The translations under genes were made by a program, and so were the position numbers. A stretch of DNA of 5,628 bases from positions 1 to 5,628 of the forward strand of contig JAIMBM010000240.1 of NCBI GenBank assembly GCA_023511475.1. Reading direction: 5' to 3'. The notes under the pieces were generated by a model that ran no database searches, was not told the origin of the DNA, and worked only from the letters and a program-made list of their open reading frames with translations. Positions 1 through 5,628 of the stretch are shown here, in pieces; positions within the stretch are counted from its first letter, which is position 1; each line of letters starts with the position of its first letter. Origin of the DNA: Anaerolineae bacterium (GTDB taxonomy: Bacteria; Chloroflexota; Anaerolineae; SpSt-313).

Positions 1-20
1 GGCTGGAGGTCATCTCAGCC
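1..20. repeat. Short hairpin at window edge
   Basis: GGCTG (1-5) and AG (7-8) pair with CTCAGCC (14-20), leaving one bulged G at position 6 and a five-base loop at 9-13. No T-run follows on the + strand, so it does not look like a classical intrinsic terminator. It may be part of a larger structure that begins outside the window. Confidence 0.3.
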
Positions 21-70
21 CCGCGCGCTGCTGCGGGGGTGTCAGCCGCCTCGCGCCCGGGGCTGAAGCC

Positions 71-113
71 TCGGGCTGAAAAGGGCAAAGCCCCCTTCGG
101 GGGCTGGGCCCGA
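71..113. repeat. Nested inverted repeat with C-run/G-run stem
   Basis: A perfect 7-bp stem, AGCCCCC (89-95) with GGGGGCT (99-105), closes over TTC. It could also fold as a shorter stem with a C(TTCG)G tetraloop. It sits inside a second dyad, TCGGGC (71-76) with GCCCGA (108-113). A near-direct repeat of GGGCTGAA precedes it (about 60-67 and 73-80). On the + strand no T-tract follows. On the - strand the hairpin is followed by a moderately T-rich stretch, so a weak terminator for - strand transcription is possible. The compact repeat structure equally suits a dispersed intergenic repeat. Confidence 0.45.
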
Positions 114-120
114 ACCTTAC

Positions 121-201
121 GGTCGTCGTTCAGTTCCTGCTGCTCGCGAACAGGTCTCGCCTGTCCGCCCCTGAACGCCTCGGAGAGGGGCTGCTGACGA
201 C
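121..201. other. Possible structured element (multi-stem fold)
   Basis: Several complementary segments are ordered so that they can form one fold: GTCGT (122-126) with ACGAC (197-201), CGTTCAG (127-133) with CTGAACG (171-177), an inner hairpin ACAGG (150-154) with CCTGT (160-164), and CCTC (178-181) with GAGG (185-188). It has no tRNA arms of the right sizes and I recognise no known RNA family. It lies upstream of the predicted brx promoter. It could be a small RNA, a regulatory or attachment element, or chance pairing in GC-rich DNA. Confidence 0.3.
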
Positions 202-253
202 AGCATAGATGAGCCCGCCCCGGGATGAGCCGGGCCCGCGATTGGCGCAAGGT

Positions 254-282
254 GTGACGCGGCTGGACCAATGTGGTATACT
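254..282 (+). promoter_or_regulatory. Predicted sigma70-type promoter of the brx operon (extended -10)
   Basis: The -35 element GTGACG (254-259) matches TTGACA at four of six positions. A spacer of exactly 17 bp leads to the -10 element TATACT (277-282), a five of six match to TATAAT. TGG directly before it (274-276) supplies the TGn extended -10. Transcription should start around 288-290, giving a leader of about 115 nt before the brxF GTG. An inverted repeat ACCA-N3-TGGT (267-277) overlaps the start of the -10, and ATTGG (241-245) with CCAAT (268-272) flanks the -35. Either could be an operator, but both are short. This is the only AT-rich hexamer of this quality in the upstream region. Confidence 0.6.
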
Positions 283-287
283 TGCCC

Positions 288-403
288 GCGTTCTACCTCT
301 TCTGGCGAGCCGGTCGCGCCGACGGCGGAGCCGCCGGCGAGCGGGGGGCAGGCGAGCGATCGGACTGTGATGGAGCCCCTGCCTGCGGCGCGGGAGCGAC
401 GAC
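288..403 (+). other. 5' untranslated leader of the brx transcript
   Basis: This is the GC-rich stretch between the predicted transcription start and brxF. It can form a hairpin CGGCG (323-327) with CGCCG (332-336) and holds three copies of GGCGAGC (304-310, 336-342, 351-357). Reading frames cross it, but the brxF frame has a stop at 368-370, and the frames that continue into brxC or out of frame show arginine/alanine-rich translations typical of GC-rich noise. No riboswitch or leader peptide is recognised. Confidence 0.45.
392..396 (+). promoter_or_regulatory. Ribosome binding site of brxF
   Basis: GGGAG lies seven bases before the GTG at 404. It decides the start: the frame is closed upstream by TGA at 368-370, and no ATG or other GTG lies between that stop and 404. 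Confidence 0.7.
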
Positions 404-874
404 GTGCGAGACGCTATCAGGGCCTTTCAGTCGCCGGATCGGTACTATCGGTGCCTGCTCCTCGTCGCGCCCGACGTGGCGCGGCTCGAGCGCGTGGCCA
501 CGCGCCTCGCGGCCGAGGAGGGATGGCCGGCGCTCGCGCTCAACTCTCTGCTCGCCGAGGCCCTGCTCAGCACACCGCCCGGCCGCCGGCAGAGAGCGGC
601 GGTCGAGACCCTTTCGGCGCTCCTGGAGTCGCACCGAGGACCGACGCTGTGCTACCGGATCGAGCTGCTGTTCCAGCCCGAGCTGGAGCTGGACCCGCTG
701 GCGCTCTTTCGCGAGGCCAGCCGCAACACGCCCCTGGTGGTTGCCTGGCCGGGCCACTACCAGGAGGGCCGGCTCTCGTATGCCGTCCCCGAGCACGCGC
801 ACTATCGCTTCTGGAGAGACCCGGAGGTCCTGGCCATCTCTCTCGAAGAGGAGGGGCCCTATGCGCTACGGTGA
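404..874 (+). CDS. brxF: BrxF, small type 3 BREX protein with degenerate P-loop
   Basis: A 156-residue soluble protein starting at GTG. It is recognised as BrxF, the small P-loop-type protein found only in type 3 BREX phage-defence operons. The family features I recall and see here are RIELLF (85-90), LDPLALF (96-102), SRNTPLVVAWPGHY (106-119) and GRLSYA (122-127), followed by an H-rich acidic stretch and a short tail. Length fits the family, about 150 residues. The odd point is that the first beta strand, LLLVAPDVARLERV (18-31), sits where a GxxxxGK[ST] nucleotide-binding loop is expected but has no glycine-lysine core. The strand before IELLF reads TLCYR rather than ending in aspartate. ATP hydrolysis by this copy is therefore doubtful. 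There is no signal peptide or membrane segment. It is first in the operon and overlaps brxC by 14 nt, suggesting translational coupling and probably a partnership with BrxC. The exact molecular role of BrxF is not known to me. Identity is likely; loss of catalysis is inference. Confidence 0.78.
   Translation: MRDAIRAFQSPDRYYRCLLLVAPDVARLERVATRLAAEEGWPALALNSLLAEALLSTPPGRRQRAAVETLSALLESHRGPTLCYRIELLFQPELELDPLALFREASRNTPLVVAWPGHYQEGRLSYAVPEHAHYRFWRDPEVLAISLEEEGPYALR
849..854 (+). promoter_or_regulatory. Perfect Shine-Dalgarno of brxC, inside brxF
   Basis: AGGAGG lies six bases before the ATG at 861 and within the last codons of brxF (a Glu-rich tail, EEEGP). It fixes the brxC start. The same frame stays open upstream to about 273, but that extension overlaps brxF and has a composition typical of a shadow frame. 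Confidence 0.8.
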
Positions 875-3800
875 CCTGGTACAGTTCGAGCCCATCGAGA
901 CGGTGATCCAGCTCCGCTCCGCCGATGAGAAGGAGCGGGCGCGGAAGCTGGTGCGGACCTATGTGATCTCGGACCACATGGCCGAGCGGCTAGTCAGGCT
1001 GGTCATCCCGCATCTGCAGTTTAGCACCCCGCACGACTATCGCGGCATCCTCATCGTTGGCAACTATGGCACCGGCAAGTCGCACCTCATGTCCGTGCTC
1101 TCGGCGGTTGCGGAGCACGAGGACCTGCTGACGGAGGTGTCGCATCCGGGCGTGCGCGAGGAACTGCGGAAGATTGCGGGCAAGTTCCACGTAGTGCGGG
1201 TGGAGATCGGCGCCGTCACGCGCAGCCTGCGGGATATCCTCCTCGACAGCCTAGCAGAGGCGCTGGAAGCCTGGGGCACGCCCTTCTCCTTTCCACCCGC
1301 CGACCGGGTCGCGGCGAACAAGGACCTTATCATCAAAGCGGTCGCGGGGTTTCAGGATCGCTATCCCGAGCAGGGCATCCTGCTCGTGGTCGACGAGCTG
1401 CTGGACTATCTGCGCTCGCGCAACGAGCAACAGCTAATGCTTGACTTTGGCTTTTTGCGGGAGTTGGGCGAGGTTGTCAAGGTAGCTCCCTTCCGGTTCA
1501 TCGGGGGCGTGCAGGAGTCGCTGTTCGACAGCCCCCGCTTCGCCTTCGTGGCCGAGCCGCTGCGCCACGTCCGCGAGCGGTTCGATATGCTTCTGATTGC
1601 CCGCGAGGATATCGCCTACGTCGTCTCGCATCGGCTGCTCGCCAAGCGGGACGATCAGCTTCAGGCCATTACCGAGCACCTCAGGCGCTTTGCCCCGCTC
1701 TATGAGAGCATGGCCGAGCGCCTGACCGAGTTCGCCGCCCTGTTCCCGGTGCATCCTGCCTACCTGGAGACCTTTGAGGCCATGCATGTGGCCGAAAAAC
1801 GGGAGATCCTCAAGACCCTGAGCGAGGCTATCGCGCGCATCATCGACACCGAGGTGCCGCAGGACCGCCCCGGGCTCATCGCCTTTGATCAGTACTGGGG
1901 CGTGCTGCGCGAGAACCCGAGCCTGCGCTCCTTTCCGGCGGTGAGCACGGTGATCGACCGCAGCCGGGAGCTGGAGGGGCGCATACGGAACGCCTATGAG
2001 CGCCCGTGCCTGCTTGATATGGCCCTGCGCATCATCCATGCCCTCAGCGTGCACCGGCTGACGACCGAGAACATCCTCACGCCCGTCGGCCTGACGGCGC
2101 GGGAGCTTCGCGATGACCTCTGCCTGTACGTCGACACACCGGAGCGCTCCGCGGAGTTCCTGCTAGGTCAGGTGCAGGTTGCGCTGCGGGAGATCATCCG
2201 CACCGTGAGCGGGCAGTACATCTCGTACAACCGAGAGAACGGCCAGTACTACCTGGACGTGCAGAAAGCGGTCGACTTTGACGAGCTGATCCGCCAGCGC
2301 GGAGCGGCCATGTCGGAGGACGAACTAGACCGCTACTTCTTCGACGCGCTCCGTCAGGCTCTGAACCTGGGCGAGACGACGTACGTCACCGGCTACCGCA
2401 TCTGGCCGTACGAGCTTCCCTGGTACGAGCATCAGGTGACGCGGCCGGGCTACCTGTTCCTCGGCCCGCCGGATGAGCGCAGCACCGCCCAGCCGCCGCG
2501 CGACTTTTACGTCTACGTCCTCCCTCCGCACCTCAAACGCGAGCCGAACGGCGAGCGGCAGGCGGACGAGGTCGTGTTCCGGCTCACCGGGCTTGATGCC
2601 GACTGGGATGAGCGCCTGCGGGCGTACGCAGGCGCGCGCGCCCTGTCGCTGGAGAGCCCCGAGCACCGGCAGGTCTACCTGCAGAAGGCCGACGAGCACC
2701 TGCGTCGGCTCCTTGGCTGGCTGCGAGAGGAGGCGGTGCGGCATCTGGAGGTCACCTGTCAGGGGGTAACCGAGCCGGTCGCCGAGGTGCTGCCGAGGCT
2801 GCGAAGCAGCGCCACGCCCGGCATCGAGGAGCTCTTGCGTGTAGTCTCAGCGCACCTGCTGGAGTCGCACTTTGAGGATCGGTATCCTGAGTACCCCCGC
2901 TTTCCGCGGCAGCGCGAGCCGATCAGCGAGCGCGGGCGCGAGGCGGCAGCGCTGGAGGCGGTGCGCGCCCTCGCCGGCTCGGTGCGCACGCAGCTCGGTA
3001 CCGCAGTGCTGGCAGGGCTGGAGCTCCTGGACGAGCAGGGTGCCATCCGACCCGGGCGCTCGCGCTATGCCCGGCACTTCCTGGAGCGCCTGCTTGCCAA
3101 GCCGGAGGGGCAGGTCCTCAACCGCGGCGAGCTGATCGAGGTCTGGGCCCCGGGCATGGAGCCGGTCGAGAAGGAAGTGACCTTTCGCCTCGAGCCGGAG
3201 TGGGTCGTGGTCGTCCTCCTTGCGCTGGTGTACAACGGCGACATGGAGATCGACCTTGGCAAGGGAGTGTCCCTGGACCCCGGCAATATCCAGCAGGCGG
3301 CGCACCTGCCCATGGCCGAGTTGGTGCAGTTCCGGCTGTGTCGGCGGCCGCGGCAGGTGCCGGTGGGGCTGTGGGTGTCGATCTTTGAGCTGCTCGGCCT
3401 TAGCCCGGGGCTGATCCGCGACCCCAACCACCACGAGCAGGCGGTGCGGGAGCTGCAGCGGGTGGTGGGCGAGGAGACGCCACGCCTCGCGGCGCTCGAG
3501 GCGGCGCTGGCTCAGGGCCTGCGCCTGTGGAACCTGCCGCTCTTTACTGAGGTGCGCATCGTCTCGCAGGATGGGGTTGTGACCGGCAGCGAGCACCCCG
3601 AGGTCACGCTGAGCGCCACGGACCTCGTCCCCCCTGTGCGCGGGTACAAGCAGTTCCTGGAGCAACTGGCGGCTTTCAACACCCCGGGCAAGCTGCGCAA
3701 CCTGCGCATGGGCCCCGCGGACATTGCGCAGGCCACGCAGGCGCACGACGGTACCCGGCGCGCCGAGGCGCTCGTGCGCCTTGTGCACGAGCTGCAGCCC

Positions 3801-4628
3801 CTGACCAGCTACCTGGCCGAGGCGCAGGCCGACCTCCCCGCGGAGCATCCCTGGTCGACCCAGGCCGAAGCGGTGCGCAGGAACTTGCTCTCGGAGGTGC
3901 GCAGGCATGGCAGGGGCGAGGGGACCCGCCAGCCGGCCGATATGCTGCGGGAGCTGCAGGAGCTCAAGGCAGGCTACGTCGCCGCCTACGCGGCCGAGCA
4001 CCGGCGCCTCGTCCTCACGCCCGAGGCCGACGGACGGCGCAGGCGCCTCTACGGCGATGCCCGGCTGAAGGCGCTGGAGACCCTGTCGCCGATCGAGATT
4101 CTCAACACCCGCGACCTCGGACGCTGGAAGCAGCAGATTGGGAGCCTGCTGACCTGCCGGGGGTTTCACGAGGGGGCCATCGCCGATACGCCGACCTGCC
4201 CCTTCTGCAAGCTGCGCCCGGCACAGCAGCAGGGGATGCCCGAGGCAGAGCAGGTGCTCCGCGAGCTGGACAGGCAGCTCGATACGCTCCTCGTGGGCTG
4301 GCGGCGCGCCCTCGTCGAGGCGCTGCAGAGCGAGCGCGCGCGGGCGAGCCTGGCGGCGATGACGCCGGCCGAGCGGCGGCCCATCGAGCTCTTCCTGAAG
4401 CAGCCCCTGGATTCGGCCGAGGTCCCCGAGGGCTTTGTGCCCGCGGCGCAGCAGGCGCTGCGGGGGCTGAAGGTCATCGAGCTTTCGGCGCAAGAGCTGA
4501 TCGAGCATCTGCGCCGCGAGGGCCTCCCCTGCACGCGGGAGGAGCTGGAGCGGCGCTTTGGGGAGTACCTGCGGGAGCAGCTGCGGGGCCACGATCCGGC
4601 GGGCACCCGGCTGACCCTTGACGCATAG
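861..4628 (+). CDS. brxC: BrxC/PglY-type large ATPase of BREX type 3 (DUF6079-like)
   Basis: A 1255-residue P-loop ATPase, the usual size for BrxC/PglY (about 1200 residues). The N-terminal ATPase domain has Walker A GNYGTGKS (67-74) and Walker B LLVVDELLDYL (174-184, acidic pair D178-E179). A following strand, FRFIGGVQESL (211-221), is at the sensor position, and FPVHPAY (295-301) is a motif typical of DUF499/BrxC-like proteins. Residues about 440-480 (REIIRTVSGQYISYNRENGQYYLD) look like a winged-helix-type region. A long helical part follows, with Arg/Glu/Leu-rich segments. Near the C-terminus C1099 and CPFC (1113-1116) could be part of a metal site. In BREX, BrxC is an AAA+/ORC-like ATPase needed for phage exclusion and, in the systems studied, for methylation. 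The DUF6079 label is from memory. Both nucleotide motifs are intact, in contrast to BrxF. The ATG at 861 is chosen for its perfect Shine-Dalgarno; an N-terminal extension to 273 would overlap brxF. No membrane segment or signal peptide is seen. Confidence 0.82.
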   Translation: MRYGDLVQFEPIETVIQLRSADEKERARKLVRTYVISDHMAERLVRLVIPHLQFSTPHDYRGILIVGNYGTGKSHLMSVLSAVAEHEDLLTEVSHPGVREELRKIAGKFHVVRVEIGAVTRSLRDILLDSLAEALEAWGTPFSFPPADRVAANKDLIIKAVAGFQDRYPEQGILLVVDELLDYLRSRNEQQLMLDFGFLRELGEVVKVAPFRFIGGVQESLFDSPRFAFVAEPLRHVRERFDMLLIAREDIAYVVSHRLLAKRDDQLQAITEHLRRFAPLYESMAERLTEFAALFPVHPAYLETFEAMHVAEKREILKTLSEAIARIIDTEVPQDRPGLIAFDQYWGVLRENPSLRSFPAVSTVIDRSRELEGRIRNAYERPCLLDMALRIIHALSVHRLTTENILTPVGLTARELRDDLCLYVDTPERSAEFLLGQVQVALREIIRTVSGQYISYNRENGQYYLDVQKAVDFDELIRQRGAAMSEDELDRYFFDALRQALNLGETTYVTGYRIWPYELPWYEHQVTRPGYLFLGPPDERSTAQPPRDFYVYVLPPHLKREPNGERQADEVVFRLTGLDADWDERLRAYAGARALSLESPEHRQVYLQKADEHLRRLLGWLREEAVRHLEVTCQGVTEPVAEVLPRLRSSATPGIEELLRVVSAHLLESHFEDRYPEYPRFPRQREPISERGREAAALEAVRALAGSVRTQLGTAVLAGLELLDEQGAIRPGRSRYARHFLERLLAKPEGQVLNRGELIEVWAPGMEPVEKEVTFRLEPEWVVVVLLALVYNGDMEIDLGKGVSLDPGNIQQAAHLPMAELVQFRLCRRPRQVPVGLWVSIFELLGLSPGLIRDPNHHEQAVRELQRVVGEETPRLAALEAALAQGLRLWNLPLFTEVRIVSQDGVVTGSEHPEVTLSATDLVPPVRGYKQFLEQLAAFNTPGKLRNLRMGPADIAQATQAHDGTRRAEALVRLVHELQPLTSYLAEAQADLPAEHPWSTQAEAVRRNLLSEVRRHGRGEGTRQPADMLRELQELKAGYVAAYAAEHRRLVLTPEADGRRRRLYGDARLKALETLSPIEILNTRDLGRWKQQIGSLLTCRGFHEGAIADTPTCPFCKLRPAQQQGMPEAEQVLRELDRQLDTLLVGWRRALVEALQSERARASLAAMTPAERRPIELFLKQPLDSAEVPEGFVPAAQQALRGLKVIELSAQELIEHLRREGLPCTREELERRFGEYLREQLRGHDPAGTRLTLDA

Positions 4629-4649
4629 ACCGGTGCGGGGGAAACGACG
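4629..4649 (+). promoter_or_regulatory. 21-nt brxC-methyltransferase spacer with ribosome binding site
   Basis: The spacer is too short for an independent promoter or terminator. A G-run followed by A (GGGGGA, 4637-4642) lies seven bases before the ATG at 4650 and is a moderate Shine-Dalgarno. The two genes are in the same reading frame and separated by a single TAG (4626-4628). They are clearly cotranscribed. Confidence 0.6.
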
Positions 4650-5628
4650 ATGGCGACACAGGAGCATCTGCCGAGCCTGAGCCCCACGGGCGAGGAGGCC
4701 GAGGAGCCGGGCGGCCGCGCCGAGGCCTACCGCGAGCGGCTGCGCGAGGCCTTGCGGGACCCCGAGTTCAGGCGGATCGAGGGCTTCCCGATCGGGAAGG
4801 ACGAGGATATCCTCGCCCTCTCCGATCCGCCCTACTACACCGCCTGCCCGAACCCGTTTCTGCCCGAGATCATCGCGGCGTGGCAGGCGGAGCGGGCCGC
4901 GCTCCGGCGCGAGCTGGGCCTGCCCGACGACGGGGGGGACAACGGCAACGGGGGCGAGTCGGCCTATCGCCGGGAGCCCTTTGCCGCGGACGTGTCGGAG
5001 GGGAAGAGCCATCCCATCTACAATGCCCACTCCTACCACACCAAAGTGCCGCACAGGGCCATCATGCGCTACATCCTGCACTACACCGACCCGGGCGACA
5101 TCGTCTTTGACGGCTTTTGCGGCACGGGCATGACCGGCGTGGCCGCACAGCTCTGTGGGGACCGGCGGGAGGTCGAGGCGCTGGGGTACCGGGTGGCCGA
5201 GGACGGCACCATCTATGACGGCGACCGGCCCATCTCCCGCCTCGGGGCGCGCAAGGCGGTGCTCGTGGACCTCTCGCCGGCGGCGACCTTTATCGCCTAC
5301 AACTATAACACGCCGGTCGATGCCGCCGCCTTTGAGCGCGAGGCCCGGCGCATCCTGCGCGAGGTCGAGGAAGAGTGCGGCTGGATGTACGAGACCTGGC
5401 ACCCGCACTGTGACGCGCCGGACCGGGTGAAGGCGAGGATCGAGTATGTGGTCTGGAGCGAGGTCTTCCGCTGCCCCGAGTGTGGCGGAGAGATCACGTT
5501 TTTGGAGCAGGCGCTCGACCCCGAGACGCAGCGCGTGAGGGCCGGCTTCGAATGCCCGCACTGTGGCGCGCGTCTCGGCAAGGCGCAACTGGAGCGCTGT
5601 CGCCTGACGGTCTTCGACGGCATACTTC
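4650..5628 (+). CDS. pglXI: PglXI-type DNA methyltransferase of BREX type 3, N-terminal part (3' partial)
   Basis: The first 326 residues of a DNA amino-methyltransferase; the reading frame is open to the window edge. It would transfer a methyl group from S-adenosylmethionine to adenine or cytosine in host DNA, marking self for the BREX system. After an acidic start comes SDPPYY (58-63), a DPPY motif IV, then TACPNPF. A glycine/aspartate/asparagine-rich linker lies at about 94-102. EPFAADVSEGKSHPIYNAHSYHTKVPH (about 109-135) is a highly distinctive stretch I associate with this family. IVFDGFCGTGMTG (151-163) is motif I, the S-adenosylmethionine loop, and VLVDLSP (204-210) carries the acidic residue that follows it. 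A zinc-ribbon insertion has pairs C275/C278 and C302/C305. Full-length members are, as I recall, around 900 residues or more and carry a second DPPF-like motif downstream, so the catalytic assignment of the early DPPY is unsure. Target base and recognition site cannot be read from this part. Position right after brxC supports PglXI. A restriction-modification methylase is the alternative. Confidence 0.75.
   Translation, partial: MATQEHLPSLSPTGEEAEEPGGRAEAYRERLREALRDPEFRRIEGFPIGKDEDILALSDPPYYTACPNPFLPEIIAAWQAERAALRRELGLPDDGGDNGNGGESAYRREPFAADVSEGKSHPIYNAHSYHTKVPHRAIMRYILHYTDPGDIVFDGFCGTGMTGVAAQLCGDRREVEALGYRVAEDGTIYDGDRPISRLGARKAVLVDLSPAATFIAYNYNTPVDAAAFEREARRILREVEEECGWMYETWHPHCDAPDRVKARIEYVVWSEVFRCPECGGEITFLEQALDPETQRVRAGFECPHCGARLGKAQLERCRLTVFDGIL

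Larger units (their letters stand above)
1..253. other. Non-coding upstream region rich in inverted repeats
   Basis: No reading frame here looks like a protein gene on either strand. The stretch instead holds several short inverted repeats, annotated separately where they are clear: an edge hairpin at 1-20, a nested dyad at 71-113, a possible multi-stem fold at 121-201, and CCCGG/GGATGAG/CCGGG-type dyad symmetry at 219-234 (5 bp arms, 6-base loop). It lies upstream of the predicted brx promoter, so it is probably not part of the brx transcript. It may be the 3' side of an upstream neighbour outside the window, a genome repeat, or the edge of a defence island. I cannot tell which. Confidence 0.6.

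Noticed and set aside
89..105. Intrinsic terminator on the + strand
   Set aside because: The stem is good but no T-run follows on the + strand; only a weak T-rich stretch follows on the - strand.
121..201. tRNA gene in the upstream structured region
   Set aside because: There is no 7-bp acceptor stem with proper D, anticodon and T arms, and no GTTCRA loop in the correct place.
273..860. In-frame N-terminal extension of the brxC reading frame (to an upstream ATG near 273)
   Set aside because: It overlaps brxF over most of its length, its translation is Arg/Ala/Ser-rich and motif-free, and 861 has a perfect Shine-Dalgarno and starts a protein of normal BrxC length.
271..906. 211-codon + strand frame starting at ATG 271
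   Set aside because: Its ATG lies just before the predicted -10, it runs out of frame through brxF, and its translation is low complexity.
2847..5588. Very long reading frame on the - strand (913 codons)
   Set aside because: It lies opposite brxC and the methyltransferase, is rich in Leu/Arg/Ala/Gly/Pro with no recognisable motif, and is explained by the GC-rich codon pattern of the + strand genes.
1..5628. CRISPR array, insertion sequence or transposase
   Set aside because: No regularly spaced direct repeats of 20-40 bases, and no transposase frame or terminal inverted repeats were seen.
4650..5628. Stand-alone restriction-modification methylase or DISARM methylase
   Set aside because: Possible from motifs alone, but the brxF-brxC context and the distinctive N-terminal stretch favour BREX type 3; kept as an alternative only.

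Overview
This window holds the 5' end of what looks like a type 3 BREX (bacteriophage exclusion) operon. The order is about 400 bp of non-coding DNA carrying a promoter, then brxF (404-874), brxC (861-4628) and the first 326 codons of a large DNA methyltransferase of the PglXI kind (4650 onward, cut off by the window end). All genes are on the + strand. The order brxF - brxC - methyltransferase is the established start of BREX type 3; the helicase (brxHII), the phosphatase-like pglZ and brxA would be expected further downstream. The assignment rests on motif and family recognition by eye, not on a database search.

Layout. Bases 1-250 have no credible gene and are rich in inverted repeats: a hairpin at the very edge, a C-run/G-run hairpin at 89-105 nested in a larger dyad, and a possible multi-stem fold at 121-201. 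A sigma70-type promoter with an extended -10 lies at 254-282 (17 bp spacer). It predicts a transcript starting near 288-290 with a leader of about 115 nt. brxF starts at a GTG with a good Shine-Dalgarno. Its end overlaps brxC by 14 nt, and brxC has a perfect AGGAGG six bases before its ATG. The methyltransferase follows brxC after 21 nt. The three genes are therefore very probably one operon.

How the genes work together. In BREX systems the methyltransferase marks host DNA, and the BrxC/PglY ATPase together with the other Brx proteins blocks unmarked phage DNA without obvious cleavage by a restriction nuclease. BrxF is the small P-loop-type protein specific to type 3. The most interesting departure here is that BrxF keeps its family signature (RIELLF, LDPLALF, SRNTPLVVAWPG, GRLSYA) but lacks a GxxxxGK[ST] P-loop and the acidic Walker B residue. 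It may therefore be a non-catalytic partner of BrxC, whose own Walker A and B motifs are intact.

Organism. The DNA is GC-rich with strongly G/C-ending codons, a GTG start, good Shine-Dalgarno sites and a sigma70-like promoter, so it is bacterial. The G/C-rich hairpin clusters in the intergenic region recall Chloroflexota genomes, but this is a weak guess. Other GC-rich phyla cannot be excluded.
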